This document shows positions 54,412 to 64,000 of a DNA stretch of 64,000 nt, one piece after another (position 1 is the stretch's first letter; the number at the start of each line of letters is the position of its first letter). Origin of the DNA: Cordylochernes scorpioides (Eukaryota; Arthropoda; Arachnida; Pseudoscorpiones; Chernetidae); the NCBI GenBank assembly GCA_030710605.1, contig CP092879.1, positions 47,799,946-47,863,945 on the forward strand, given 5' to 3'. Below the pieces are notes generated by a model. It made no database searches. It had not been told where the DNA came from and saw only the letters and a list, made by a program, of their open reading frames with translations. Position numbers and translations under genes: made by a program.

Positions 54412-54659
54412 GCTTCAAGGACCTTCTGCCTCCAATTCCATCTGCCACTTCTACTGGATTCCTGACCAATTCAATGCTCCTGCCTCACTGCACCTTGGCG
54501 CTGTTCCCCTGCTTGCCCAACCTTTCCACTACCCCTGCGACACATCTCCTGCAGCCAGATCCTAGGGTCCCTAGCCACCTGACATCGCGCTTGGGCTCAA
54601 AAATCATAACTTTTGGTTAGTAGCCCGTAAAATCATATTTTCTCTCTTCCCCGCTGGCC

Positions 54660-54953
54660 GACCCAAAACTTTTGTACATTATGTAAATATTCTTTTGTAT
54701 CCTTATTTTACTCGCCTTAAGACAGGCATTACTTTTCACCAAATCATGTTTTTATATATTCCTTAAGCACAATAAAAGCAATTACTGATCAAAACCATTT
54801 TTATTATTATTCTATCAAGAATTTAACCACGACTGCATCACCAATATCATTTAGTACCAAAAAGAATCAGCAAATAATTCCATACCATAATCCTCAAGAT
54901 GATCAAAAAACAAGCAGAATATCTTTTTTTTAAATATAAGATATATATATATA
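54660..54953. other. Gene-free AT-rich stretch
   Basis: Right flank of the array; composition drops abruptly to AT-rich. Nothing recognised. Confidence 0.5.
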
Positions 54954-55125
54954 CAGTTAAACCTGTCTATAGCGCCCCCTCTAAATAGCGCCTTTCTCTC
55001 TATAGCGCCCGATTTTAAATATGTAGTACGATGCGATTTACATTAAAAGTGACCTGTCTACCCCCTCTCTATAGTACCCTCTTTTGGTGAGTCCCAAGAG
55101 AAGGCGCTATAGACAGGTTTAACTA
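54954..55125. mobile_element. Pogo/Tigger-like MITE, copy 1
   Basis: 172 bp with inverted ends cagttaaacctgtctatagc, flanked by TA-rich sequence. About 90% similar to 57505-57681. Internal tatagcgccc motifs repeat. Non-coding. Confidence 0.8.
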
Positions 55126-55134
55126 TATATATAT

Positions 55135-55610
55135 ATATATATATATATAAAGGTGAACGTATGTGTGTATGTTTATTCACTAGCGAATTTACCCGACTTC
55201 GCCCGGTTTTTACCCGAGTGAAAGTTTGCCTACCAAACATTTGTTAAAACAATATTTGTTTGGCTAGAATCCACTTCTTACTAAATCCATTATTGTCAAG
55301 ATAAATTGATGTTTGTTGTTCTTCTCCAACAAAACTACTTTAAAAACCATTGAAAATTTTGCATATAGGTGAATGAATATATAAATTAACATATATGCTA
55401 TTCAAAGACTAAAATTAGACAATAAACAAACATTTTACATATTTTAGAAGTATAAAATTATAATATATATAATTGTTGTATACTCTCATTCTAAATGGCA
55501 CAACATCGCCTGGATTCTCCCTTAGTGAATATTTGCCAGGAATTTTTTTTTACAAATGTTATTTATTATGATCATGTCATTATAATTCAAATTTTAGTGA
55601 TTTTTTAAAT
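55135..55610 (+). repeat. Dispersed repeat X
   Basis: Shares cgacttcgcccgg, gaaagtttgcctacc, attagacaataaacaaac and a later tgaatatttg with 20670-21770. This copy lacks the two interruptions seen there. Confidence 0.65.
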
Positions 55611-55704
55611 TTATTAATCAACCATGCGCGATATTGAAATATTTGCGCCTATTACAGAGGAAGCAAACAAAAAAAAAACAAGTTAAAACTTAGAATTAAA
55701 TATT

Positions 55705-55935
55705 TACAAATTTACATGCATTAATCGACAGAGTTCATAAATTTTATATAGACAAAGTGGCTGATGTAAGAGAGGTAAATCATTTAGATCAGGGAACAAA
55801 CGATGTCTCACTTCTGTAAAGTTCGGACGGTTATAGATAAGGTGAATAGCAGTTTGTTCAGTTTCTTCATAGGAATAATTTGGTTTCTGATAAACCTCTT
55901 TATAAAATGTGTAGTGATAAGGATTCCAATTAATA
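55705..55935 (-). pseudogene. LINE C-terminal fragment
   Basis: In one minus-strand frame: NYSYEETEQTAIHLIYNRPN then EVRHRLFPDLNDLPLLHQPL and KIYELC. This resembles the C-terminal region after reverse transcriptase in arthropod LINEs. No stops within it, but no other part of the element is visible. Confidence 0.45.
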
Positions 55936-55939
55936 AATC

Positions 55940-56390
55940 ATTTTTACTATCATCATTCTGTGTTTTATTTACAAAACATTAAATTTTCAAATTATATTAC
56001 CATTTAGATAATTTAGATAATGAGATATTTCTCATAATAATATTTTTTGAAGAATTATTCGTTAGGCAAATATCCACTCGGAAAGAACCTGCAAGAGGTA
56101 GGGCTAATATATATATATATATATTTAAATGATTTAACTTAATGTAGCATTCTATTTTATAAATATATACCCTCTCAAATAAAAATTTGATCAGATAAAC
56201 ATAGACTATGCCCTATTCATTCGACTAGCTATGCATATTTTTATCAACAGGCTGTAATTGTTCTATCATTTAGAATATAACTCATTTCAGAAAATATGCC
56301 AAATAATTGAATTGTCATCGCTAGTGGGCAAGTAGAAAAAAATTGGAAATTTTATTTATTTTTTCTTTTCTTATCCTTTTATTAGTCTAA
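55940..56390. other. Gene-free AT-rich stretch
   Basis: Contains a short (AT)n near 56110. No gene or repeat partner noticed. Confidence 0.5.
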
Positions 56391-56778
56391 ATTAGACAAG
56401 ATCTTGGAGGTCGTGCTCATAAAGAAGTTCAAGAACTCTTCTTGGTTCTCTGTACAGGGATCCTTTGTCCTTTCCAATACAATTTAGTATATGTTGGGGA
56501 GTGTCCTCTTCGGTTTTGCACCTAGTGCACATGGGGAAGCTTTTGGCTCCCTCTTTATAGACTAGAGAGCGCAGGTGACCAGATTTCCATCTGGCCAACT
56601 GTGTCGACTTCCTTCTGTTTAGTTGGAGGGACTGTTTTTTTTTGGGGTTTTCTATTTGGTACCAAGAATGTTGGAAACTATCTCTATGGTTACTTATCAG
56701 TTGTGGTTTTATAATTTTTATAATTCGTTTTAATAAGTCTGTGGCCGGCGGTATAAACCGTCGGTTTCCGAAAGACAT
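56385..56778 (-). pseudogene. LINE C-terminal fragment with 3' tail
   Basis: A 128-codon minus-strand frame with STQLARWKSGHLRSLVYKEG, then CTRCKTEEDTPQHILNC, a zinc-type LINE C-terminus, ending YEHDLQDLV. The sequence after the stop (actaataaaaggataag) is the same 3' end as on the chimeric element 23941-24328. The N-terminal codons overlap the SINE at 56745. Confidence 0.6.
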
Positions 56779-56910
56779 GAACCGGGATCGAATCCCGTAT
56801 TGTGCACTTTTTTATGTTAGAACCTGTTCATATTTTTCATTGTAAATAACATAAGCTAGAGGTTGCTCTTGAGCGGTACCTAATAAAGTTATTTTGGAAC
56901 GAGGGGGGCG
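56745..56910 (+). mobile_element. tRNA-derived SINE
   Basis: ccggcggtataaaccgtcgg, a B-box-like accgggatcgaatcccg and a tail with gagcggtacctaataaag. Same family as 22680-22870 on the other strand. Confidence 0.6.
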
Positions 56911-57504
56911 ATATGTCATAATATATATTGTATGTGGGATAATAAATAAAATAATTACACTGTCAACATTTTACTCCAAGAAAACCTGATGGTGTTTCTA
57001 GTGTAACTTTTCATGATGAACTTAAAAATCTAATCAGAAAATGTTCATCACCCATGTTTTTTGCGTGAAAAACTTTTTTTTAGTATTAAAATAAACACAG
57101 TAATAAATACATATAATGTTACGTAAGAATATTTACGTAAATCTTCGTTACCTGGTTAACCAAGAATTTTTTTTTTCCTAAAAGAAACAGAATTTTATCC
57201 TAATGTGTAACTTTTTGTGCTGATTTCAAATGTACCATTAGTTTTGTTTATATCACCCAAGGTTTCTGAGAGATACCTACTTGAAATTTGAAAATATACT
57301 TAATAAATAGGCTTATATAAACGAAATATATATTTTTAATTGAAAAGTAGAGACAAAGGAATTTATTCTATACTTTGCTTGTGGTACATCCCTCTTGAGT
57401 ATCCAGCTGTAGTCAGCAAGCATGATCATATTTAATAGACATAAACAAGATTCTGTCAGCAAAACATTCACTCAAGCAGAACACGGGTGAAGCCAGATCA
57501 TATA
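56911..57504. other. Gene-free AT-rich stretch
   Basis: No credible frame, repeat partner or RNA gene. Confidence 0.5.
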
Positions 57505-57681
57505 CAGTTAAACCTGTCTATAGCGCCCTCTCTAAATAGCGCCTCCCTCTCTATAGCGCCCGATTTTAAATACATAGTACGATGCGATTTACATCAAAAG
57601 TGACCTGTCTATAGCACCTCTTCTCTATAGCACCCTATTTTGGTGAGTCCCAAGAGGGGGCGATATAGACAGGTTCAACTG
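57505..57681. mobile_element. Pogo/Tigger-like MITE, copy 2
   Basis: 177 bp, cagttaaacctgtctatagc to its inverse ending caactg, with TA on both sides (57503-57504, 57682-57683). Confidence 0.85.
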
Positions 57682-57719
57682 TATATATATTGTTCATATA
57701 TATGTAGTAATGTGGTTTG

Positions 57720-58113
57720 TTATCCTGTTGGATGAATGTAGCGTGGCATGTTGGTTGCAGTCGTGGTGGCCACAATGTTTTGAGTGGGTTCAGGCGTGGA
57801 ATTGGGATTGCACAAAAGGACGAGACACTAATGGATTTGCCACATCACAATCCTGCCCAGAAGTCCAACCCCTCCTCAACGTGGCGGGTGAGGTGTTCTC
57901 CATCATCGGCCGGACTGCATTCCTGGATCTTTCCAGTTGGTCTCGAGGACCAAGCCATCACCATCTCCTCAGCGGCGAAGTACGCGATCTACATATTCTT
58001 CGTAGATCGCGAAATGCGTGGTGTCGCTGGAAACCCACTGGCGATTCTCCACCAAACTCCGCAGCGGTGGCAGAGACGCCATATTCATCGTACATAGTAT
58101 CATGCATATATAT
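57720..58113 (+). repeat. Dispersed repeat R, longest copy
   Basis: About 390 bp of GC-richer sequence, including ctggatctttccagttgg and ggcgattctccaccaaact. The 3' 190 bp are shared with 33620-33815 and 7090-7215. On the minus strand the shared part opens at an ATG and reads MNMASLPPLRSLVENRQW before a stop. Plus-strand frames here are probably chance. Confidence 0.7.
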
Positions 58114-58129
58114 GTTATTTCGATGCACT

Positions 58130-58320
58130 AGCGCGCCATCTGTTATCGAATTACAAACCTATTTTAGACGCATAATATTCTTTTTAAAATAAAACAATTT
58201 CTACTGCCCTTACTGCAATGGAAAAATTAAAGGGAGGGCCTGGCTCATCAGTAGTGAACCCTCCCAGCGGTTTCGCCAGTTTAATCTACCATACCGCTGT
58301 TATATTGCATTTTTCCTAAA
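58130..58320 (+). repeat. GC-rich core repeat
   Basis: tttctactgcccttactgca, then the GGGAGGG...CCCTCCC hairpin and cagcggtttcgccag. It has the left foldback arm (cctattttagacgcata) only. It directly precedes the BEL LTR by about 40 bp. Confidence 0.75.
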
Positions 58321-58356
58321 ATACCCATTCAAAGAGTCAAGCATAGGTATCACTAT

Positions 58357-58709
58357 TGTTGGGAAAAGAATGTTATTTTTCTTATAGATTTATATTTTTT
58401 AAAAATATATGTAAATTTAATCCATTATAAGAAACATATTTGCCATATGTAAATATTTATATGTATATATATTCGTGACAAAAAATAAAGTAGTTGACTG
58501 GTTGGAGTCGTGTGGTTTCTCGGCCCGCTCTCGAGAGGTCTACGCCTTGGTTGATACCTGCCTTAGACACTTCCGCGGATTTGACTTCTTGGGAATCGCT
58601 CTTCTCTACCCTTGAGATTCCACGGATTTTTTCCTCCCCGGGACCAGAATAAGAGACTTCGGGCGTCTGGGCAAAATAGAGCCTGGGCGCTGCGCCGCTG
58701 AACGCGACA
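58357..58709 (+). repeat. Putative BEL 5' LTR
   Basis: Begins tgttgggaaaagaatg and ends aacgcgaca, 353 bp. It is followed at once by ttggcatcccagccgggac, which looks like a primer-binding site. The 3' LTR is not available for confirmation. Confidence 0.5.
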
Positions 58710-58776
58710 TTTGGCATCCCAGCCGGGACGCGAGGAGAAAGCCGTGCCTATATTTGGAACCCTTTTGGATCAGAAG

Positions 58777-60870
58777 ATGGAGAGAGAAGAAGCGCTAGAG
58801 AGACTCAAGAAGAAGAGAACCATACTCCGCACGTCTTTATCCAAGTACGGGAGAAGAATAGAGGAATATGACGTGCACAAGGAGTGTGACCACGAGGAAC
58901 TGCTGGGGCAGCTTTCGGATGTCTACGAAGAACTGAGGCGGGTAGACGAAGAAATCGGTAAGCTGATTGACATCAAAGATCTAGAGAAAGATCTAAAGAT
59001 GGTAGAGGAATACCGGGAAAAGGCCGTGGCGTGGAAATATTTGTTAAAGAAAAGAAGTCTGGTGGTAGCGGAAGGAATGCAGAGGGAAACTGCAACTGCC
59101 ACGAAGAAGGAATATCCAGGAGAAATCGGTCGATCGACTCTAACTGGGATGGTTAAGTTACCCAAATTGACAATGGAAAGATTCTACGGGGAAATTAGCC
59201 TGTGGTTAAATTTTTGGAATGCCTTCGATTCATCAATCAATAGGAATGAACACTTGACCAAGATAGATAAATTAACTGAATGAAAAATTAACTATCTTAA
59301 AGCCTACTTGGGTGGAACGGCGGCCCAAACTGTGGAAGTATTTTGCCTATCTGAGGAAAATTACGATAAGGCCGTTGAATTGTTGAAGAAACGCTTCGGA
59401 AAAGGGGAAAGGTTGATCGACGTGCATATGAACAACCTCTTGGCCTTGAAACCACTTAGAGTGACAAAGGACGTGAGGGCTTTCAGAGAATTGTACGGCA
59501 GAATCCTGGTGCAGATTAGAAGTTTGGAGTCATTGGGTGTTGTCGTTGAAAGCTACAGTAACTTATTGTGCCCTTTACTCCTCAAGCTATTGCCATCAGA
59601 CTTAAAGCTTGAATTACACCGGGAATTCACAGGAGCTTTTTCTCTTGGAGATTTGATTGAATTTTTGGAGAGACAATTGATTGCATTAGAAAGCACGTTC
59701 GGTACGCGGGACGAAATAACAGCTGGCCAACCATCAAATGAGCACCCTCAGTCACAAAGCTCTATCGTGAAGTATCGAAGAAATGAGAGGAATCCCCTGC
59801 CCACGGCTGCTGGTTTTTTGAATGCCTCTGAAGCAGTGAATAAGAGGAAGAATTGCGCCTTTTGTGAAAGAGATCATGAAAGTACAAAGTGCGAATTCGC
59901 GGAAAATTTGACATTGGAAGATAAATTGGGAAAATTAAAGAAGAAAGGGGCTTGTTTCAGATGCCTGAAATATGGTCATTTGAGCAAATTCTGCAAAGTT
60001 AAGACAAGTTGCACCAGCTGTGGGGAATTGAGACATTCAAGGATTATGTGCCCCAGGAAGAACCAGAATGCTACTCCAGCCCGAGGGATGATGAGGGATG
60101 AGACTTTGACCAATCTGACGACGCCTGTGGTGTTGTTGCCCACACTGAGAGTGACTATCAGAGGAAAGTGTAAAGAAAGAATGGGACGAATTTTGATTGA
60201 AACGGGATCTCAGAGGTCCTATGTACTCCAGGACACGGCGGAAGAAATGGGATATGAATGTTCCAAAAAAGAGTCTCTTCGCCACTCTTTGTTTGGTGGA
60301 TCGAACACAGAGTTGTACGAACATGGAGTTTATGATATCAGGTTGAGCAATTTAGACGGATCTTATGGCTGTAATTTTGAAGCACTGAGCCAAGATGTTA
60401 TCTGCGACAGCGTGCCCAGGGTCCATCAGGGTAAATGGATGCAAGATCTTAGTGCTCATGACATAGAATTAACTGATCTACACAGGGGACCTCTTGAGAT
60501 TCTTATAGGAGCAGATATTGCTGGAAAATTACTAACCGGAGAGCATAGAAGACTTCCTTCTGGGCTTGTGGCGGTGCAAACGAGGTTGGGCTGGACTTTA
60601 ATGGGCAAGATTCCGGCCACAGAAGAAGAAACTAGCGTTAGTGGACTTTGCACAACTTCACTGTTGACTAGCGATTTGGAGAATTTATGGAGATTAGAGG
60701 CTATTGGTATTTCAGATGCTCTCAAGACGACTCGATACAAAAAGAAACGGAAGAATATTTTGCACGTACTATTTCACAGGATTGTGAGGGGCGTTACCAG
60801 GTTTCCCTTCCTTGGATTCGCGAAAGAGAACTACTCACGCACAATAGAGATGTTGCCGAAAAACGATTAG
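58777..60870 (+). pseudogene. gag: BEL Gag and protease
   Basis: ATG at 58777 is in frame with a longer open stretch that reads through the primer site. The N-terminal part (to 59280) is a coiled-coil-rich Gag. One TGA (59281-59283) interrupts, and the same frame resumes with YLKAYLGGTAAQTVEVF. Zinc motifs follow (CAFCERDHESTKC, CFRCLKYGHLSKFC, CTSCGELRHSRIMC). A retropepsin-like segment shows LIETGSQRSY, with Glu (60199-60201) where the catalytic Asp is expected. The frame shifts near 60745 into pol. Confidence 0.85.
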
Positions 60871-62579
60871 CAAACGTGAGGAAACATCTTGTGAATACCG
60901 TAAATTTGGCAGAATATGAAGATATTCTCGAAAAGTGGCTAAGGAATAAAATAATAGAAAGGGTTATAGACAATATATATATAAACGTGAAGGCGTGCAC
61001 TATTTGTCACATCGACCAGTTTTTAAAGAGAATAGTCCAACCACCAAAGTAAGACGTTTTTGATGCTTCGGCGAAGAAGAAGGGAAAACTTTCACTGAAT
61101 GATTGTCTAGAAAGAGGTCCGAATATGATAGAAACGATCCCAAGAATTTTGAATAAATTTAGGAAGAGCGAGATAGGAGTCTCCTCGGACATAGAGAAGG
61201 CCTTCCTCCAAATTGGGATTAGGGAGGAAGACAGAGATTATCTAAGATTCCTCTGGTATGACAAAGAGGGAAATGTGATGGTTTTACGTCATGCGAGAGT
61301 TGTCTTCGGAATCACGACGAGTCCATATCTCCTGCTTGCCACGCTGTTTCACCACTTGAACAAGGCTCCTGAACACTGGCAAGAAACAGCTGAATTATTG
61401 AGGGAGTCTTTATACATCGATAACTGTGTGGCTAGTTTCTCAAAAGTCACAGATATGGAAAAATTTGTGGACGAAGCACAAAGATTGTTGGCTTCTGCTC
61501 ATTTCAACTTGCGTGATTGGACAAGCAATGTTACCAGTATAATGTGTGATGGTCCTAGGTCTGATAGAGGAAGGTTGTTGGGCATGACATGGAATCAAGA
61601 AAAGGACACTTTGGCTTGTTCTTTGGAGAATTTGGAAATACAGGGGCCAATAAACAAAAGAAAGGTACTCTCCTTGGCAAGCCGTATTTTCGATCCGGTG
61701 GGCTTCACTTGTCCAGTGACCCTCGTTCCGAGACTTATCCTACAGGAAACGTGGCTGTTAAAATTGTCGTGGGATGAGCCTCTGCCTGAAAACTTGTCTT
61801 GCGAGTTTTTGAGGTGGCTGGCCAAATTGGAGTCTCTGAAATCCATTGCCATACCGAGATGGCTTTGCTATAGAGAAGAACACCGGATTGGAACTACTCT
61901 TCATGTCTTTTGTGATGCGTCTAGGGCCTCCTACGCCACTTGTATTTTTTTACGCATCGAGAGCGAACAGGAAGTAACGTGTCAACTAGTACAGGCTCGG
62001 TCGAGAGTGGCTCCTTTGAAGGGGACTACCATTCCTCGTTTGGAGCTGTTGGCATGCTTGGTTGGGGCCCGCTTGGTGAACAACGTTGTGAGGGACCTAA
62101 AATTTGAAGACATGGAGCGATTTTATTGGACAGACTCCATGAATGCACTCCATTGGATTAAGGGAAAAGATAACTGGGCGACTTTTGTAATGAATCGAGT
62201 TATGGAGATCCGATCTCTCAGTGAGACAGAGGATTGGTATCATGTACCAGGATGTTTGAATCCAGCGGATTTACCATCACGGGGGTGCTTAGCCGATTCT
62301 CTGGAGAGATCGAAGTGGTGGGAGGGCCCGAGTTGGTTGAGAAGACCAAGAAGAGATTGGCCCCATAGGGAAATATACCCTGACCCAGATATTGTGAACT
62401 CGGAAAAGAGAAAGATTGTTTTAACATCAACATGTATTGAAAGGGAAAAAGATCAGTACTACTATCGCTTTTCAAACTACTACAAGATATTGAGAGTAAC
62501 TGCCTGGATGAACCGGTTTTTAACAAATGCGAGAGGAACAATAGGTCAGCGAGTGAAAGGTGATCTTACTGTGAATTAA
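60745..62579 (+). pseudogene. pol: BEL reverse transcriptase and RNase H
   Basis: Frame 3 continues after a one-base shift in a caaaaag run. One TAA lies at 61050, just before VFDASAKKKGKLSLND. RT motifs: SSDIEKAFLQI, LRHARVVFGITTSPYLL, then YIDN at 61413-61424, where the second Asp of YxDD is Asn. RNase H-like parts: HVFCDASRASYATCIF, PRLELLACLVGARL, YWTDSMNALHWIKG and VPGCLNPADLPSRG. The frame stops at TAA 62577. The active-site change predicts a dead polymerase. Confidence 0.85.
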
Positions 62580-63956
62580 ATTAAAAGGGCGGAACTGATG
62601 CTGGTGAGAGTTATCCAACGGGAATCCTTCACTGGACCAGAGGACAAGAGGTTGAAGGATTTCAAGTTTTGCTGCGATTCTTTGGGATTGTTGAGGGTCA
62701 AAACTAAAATAAGTAGGAGACAAGATCTGGAAAGTTTTCGAATGCCTTTATTGTTGCCTTCTGATCATGACTTGGTATATTTACTCATTAGATGGAAGCA
62801 TGAAACTTGGGGGCATGTGGGACTTCAAACTCTGATGAATTTATTAAGAGAGGATTATTGGATTTTGAAATTCAGGAGGACTGTAAGAAGGGTCATACAT
62901 CAATGTGTTAAGTGTAGACGGTTCACGGCTAAATCGGGTTCTGTTGAATCCGTGGAATTACCTGAAAATAGAGTAAGGGATGCCTCAATATTTGAGGTAG
63001 TGGGGATAGACCTCACTGGACCACTTGTTTTAAGGAACAGGCGAAAGGTGTGGATTGTTATATTCACTTGTGCCGTATATCGGGCGGTCCATTTGGAACT
63101 GGTGACTTCTCTTTCAACCGAGAACTTTCTGCAAGCTTTCAGACGTTTTGTAGCAAGGAGAGGACGCCCCTATGTAGTGTACTCGGACAACGGTACCAAT
63201 TTTCGTGGTGCGAGCAGAGCTCTAGGGAATCTAGACAATGCGGTAGTCCAATCAGAGAGTACCAAGCAAAATATTAATTGGAAGTTTATCCCTCCGTCGG
63301 CTCCATGGTGGGGTGGATGGTGGGAAAGATTGATTGGTTTGCTGAAACAACTCCTTAGGAAGATTCTTGGTCAAGCTCGTTTGGAATTTGAGGAACTTTA
63401 CACCATTATCTGTGACACAGAGTCTTTGATGAACTCACGTCCATTGACTTACATGTCTGAAGATGTCGAAGATCTTAGTCCATTAACCCCTGCCTTGTTC
63501 TTACACGACCTCAAAGAAATAGGAGTTCCAGATCTGGACTCTATTGAAAGGGCTAGTCTTCAGAAGAGATACCGATTTAGACAAAGGTTAAGAGAAGATC
63601 TGCGGAAGAGATTCCGGACGGAGTATTTTGGATTCTTAAGGCAAGAGACTAGAAGACGCTCGAAGACAAGACCTATCAAGGTGGGAGATCTGGTGTTGAT
63701 TGGACAAGATAATGCTAAGCGAGTCAATTGGCCTTTGGCGAGAGTTGTGGAGGTCTACCCTGGCCGAGATGGACCTGTGAGGGTCGCCAAGTTGAGAACC
63801 AGCAAGGGCGTCCAGATTAGGCCGGTTCAACGGCTCTACAATTTAGAGATACCCGCCGATCTGGGGAGTACCTTGAGGAGTATACAGTCGGAACCACGCC
63901 GGGGAGGCTCCCGAGGAGAAGCCAGTAAAGACCCTACGAGGATAGCCCAATCCTAA
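62580..63956 (+). CDS. pol: BEL integrase
   Basis: Same frame as RT after the TAA at 62577; open to 63956. Zinc region: HETWGHVG and CVKCRR. Catalytic triad: GIDLTGPL, YSDNGTNFRGASRAL and CDTESLMNSRPL. C-terminal domain with KVGDLVLIGQDNAKRVNWPL, then VRVAKLRTSKGVQIRPVQRL, the usual BEL ending. A first internal ATG lies at 62598. The domain appears intact although upstream domains are broken. Confidence 0.88.
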   Translation: MKRAELMLVRVIQRESFTGPEDKRLKDFKFCCDSLGLLRVKTKISRRQDLESFRMPLLLPSDHDLVYLLIRWKHETWGHVGLQTLMNLLREDYWILKFRRTVRRVIHQCVKCRRFTAKSGSVESVELPENRVRDASIFEVVGIDLTGPLVLRNRRKVWIVIFTCAVYRAVHLELVTSLSTENFLQAFRRFVARRGRPYVVYSDNGTNFRGASRALGNLDNAVVQSESTKQNINWKFIPPSAPWWGGWWERLIGLLKQLLRKILGQARLEFEELYTIICDTESLMNSRPLTYMSEDVEDLSPLTPALFLHDLKEIGVPDLDSIERASLQKRYRFRQRLREDLRKRFRTEYFGFLRQETRRRSKTRPIKVGDLVLIGQDNAKRVNWPLARVVEVYPGRDGPVRVAKLRTSKGVQIRPVQRLYNLEIPADLGSTLRSIQSEPRRGGSRGEASKDPTRIAQS

Positions 63957-64000
63957 AGAACTGGAATGAACGGTCGTTTCCCAACTATTGGTTGAGTTTC

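Larger units (their letters stand above)
49721..54659 (+). repeat. Head-to-tail array of gag-only R1-like retroelements
   Basis: At least three long and two short copies lie in one orientation. Each long copy is a Gag frame followed by a short untranslated region; no endonuclease or reverse transcriptase follows. The sequence ttccccgctggc recurs at 49724, 51261, 53134 and 54648, at the array start and after each complete tail (aataaagatatttt), where the next copy or the flank starts. The block is far more GC-rich than its surroundings. Confidence 0.8.
58357..64000 (+). mobile_element. BEL/Pao LTR retrotransposon, 3' end outside window
   Basis: Putative 5' LTR, primer site, Gag, protease, RT, RNase H and integrase in BEL order. 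No second LTR appears before the window ends. Four lesions break the reading frames (TGA 59281, a shift near 60745, TAA 61050, TAA 62577). Confidence 0.85.

Noticed and set aside
57710..58192. 160-codon plus-strand protein
   Set aside because: It spans a dispersed repeat; the conserved frame among copies is on the opposite strand.

Overview
The window looks like repeat-dense, AT-rich nuclear DNA from an arthropod. Animal-type retroelements (BEL/Pao, gypsy, copia, jockey-like and R1-clade LINEs), Tc1/mariner transposons, tRNA-derived SINEs and minisatellites dominate. Candidate cellular genes either lie in spliced exons or are short and intronless. The TE mix, notably the Tc1-type transposase and the BEL gag, reminds me of chelicerates, but the sequence alone does not fix the species. 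Nothing here is prokaryotic: there are no operons, ribosome binding sites or CRISPR arrays. Layout: 1-2428 is a 52-bp minisatellite interrupted by a 159-bp insertion that carries a perfect 66-bp-arm hairpin. 3119-3868 holds two probable exons of an unrecognised minus-strand gene. 6258-6638 is a compact RING-H2 gene with its own TATA box. 7216-10665 is a decayed LINE (LINE-A). 11856-13274 is a Tc1 element sitting exactly in the TA of a MITE. 14462-14851 is a truncated gag-only retroelement. 17660-18043 is a probable terminal exon, next to a 28-bp minisatellite (18170-19235). 20-25 kb is a mosaic of MITEs, foldback elements, a SINE and a solo LTR, including several copies of a hammerhead ribozyme fold (22086-22661). 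26190-37620 appears to be one mariner-type transposon with ~397-bp terminal inverted repeats, bloated by nested LINEs. 38491-47583 is a foldback element invaded by a young copia that lacks reverse transcriptase and flanked by a gypsy element, itself hit twice by the same non-autonomous retroelement family. 48242-49165 is an intronless protein-kinase-like gene. 49721-54659 is a GC-rich head-to-tail array of retroelements encoding only an R1-type Gag with three zinc knuckles and no reverse transcriptase; the repeated junctions share one short target-like sequence. 58357-64000 is a BEL/Pao element whose 3' end lies outside the window. How the parts fit together: most DNA here is TE nested in TE. 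Insertion order can be read from target-site duplications: Tc1 into MITE, copia into foldback, LINE derivatives into gypsy, LINEs into mariner. The two observations I consider least ordinary are the self-cleaving-ribozyme repeat at 22-23 kb and the gag-only tandem array at 50-54.6 kb, which resembles in layout the HeT-A strategy of Drosophila telomeres although its Gag is R1-like. The kinase and RING genes are the only intact non-TE reading frames; both are intronless and could be retrocopies, fast-evolving host genes or captured viral genes.
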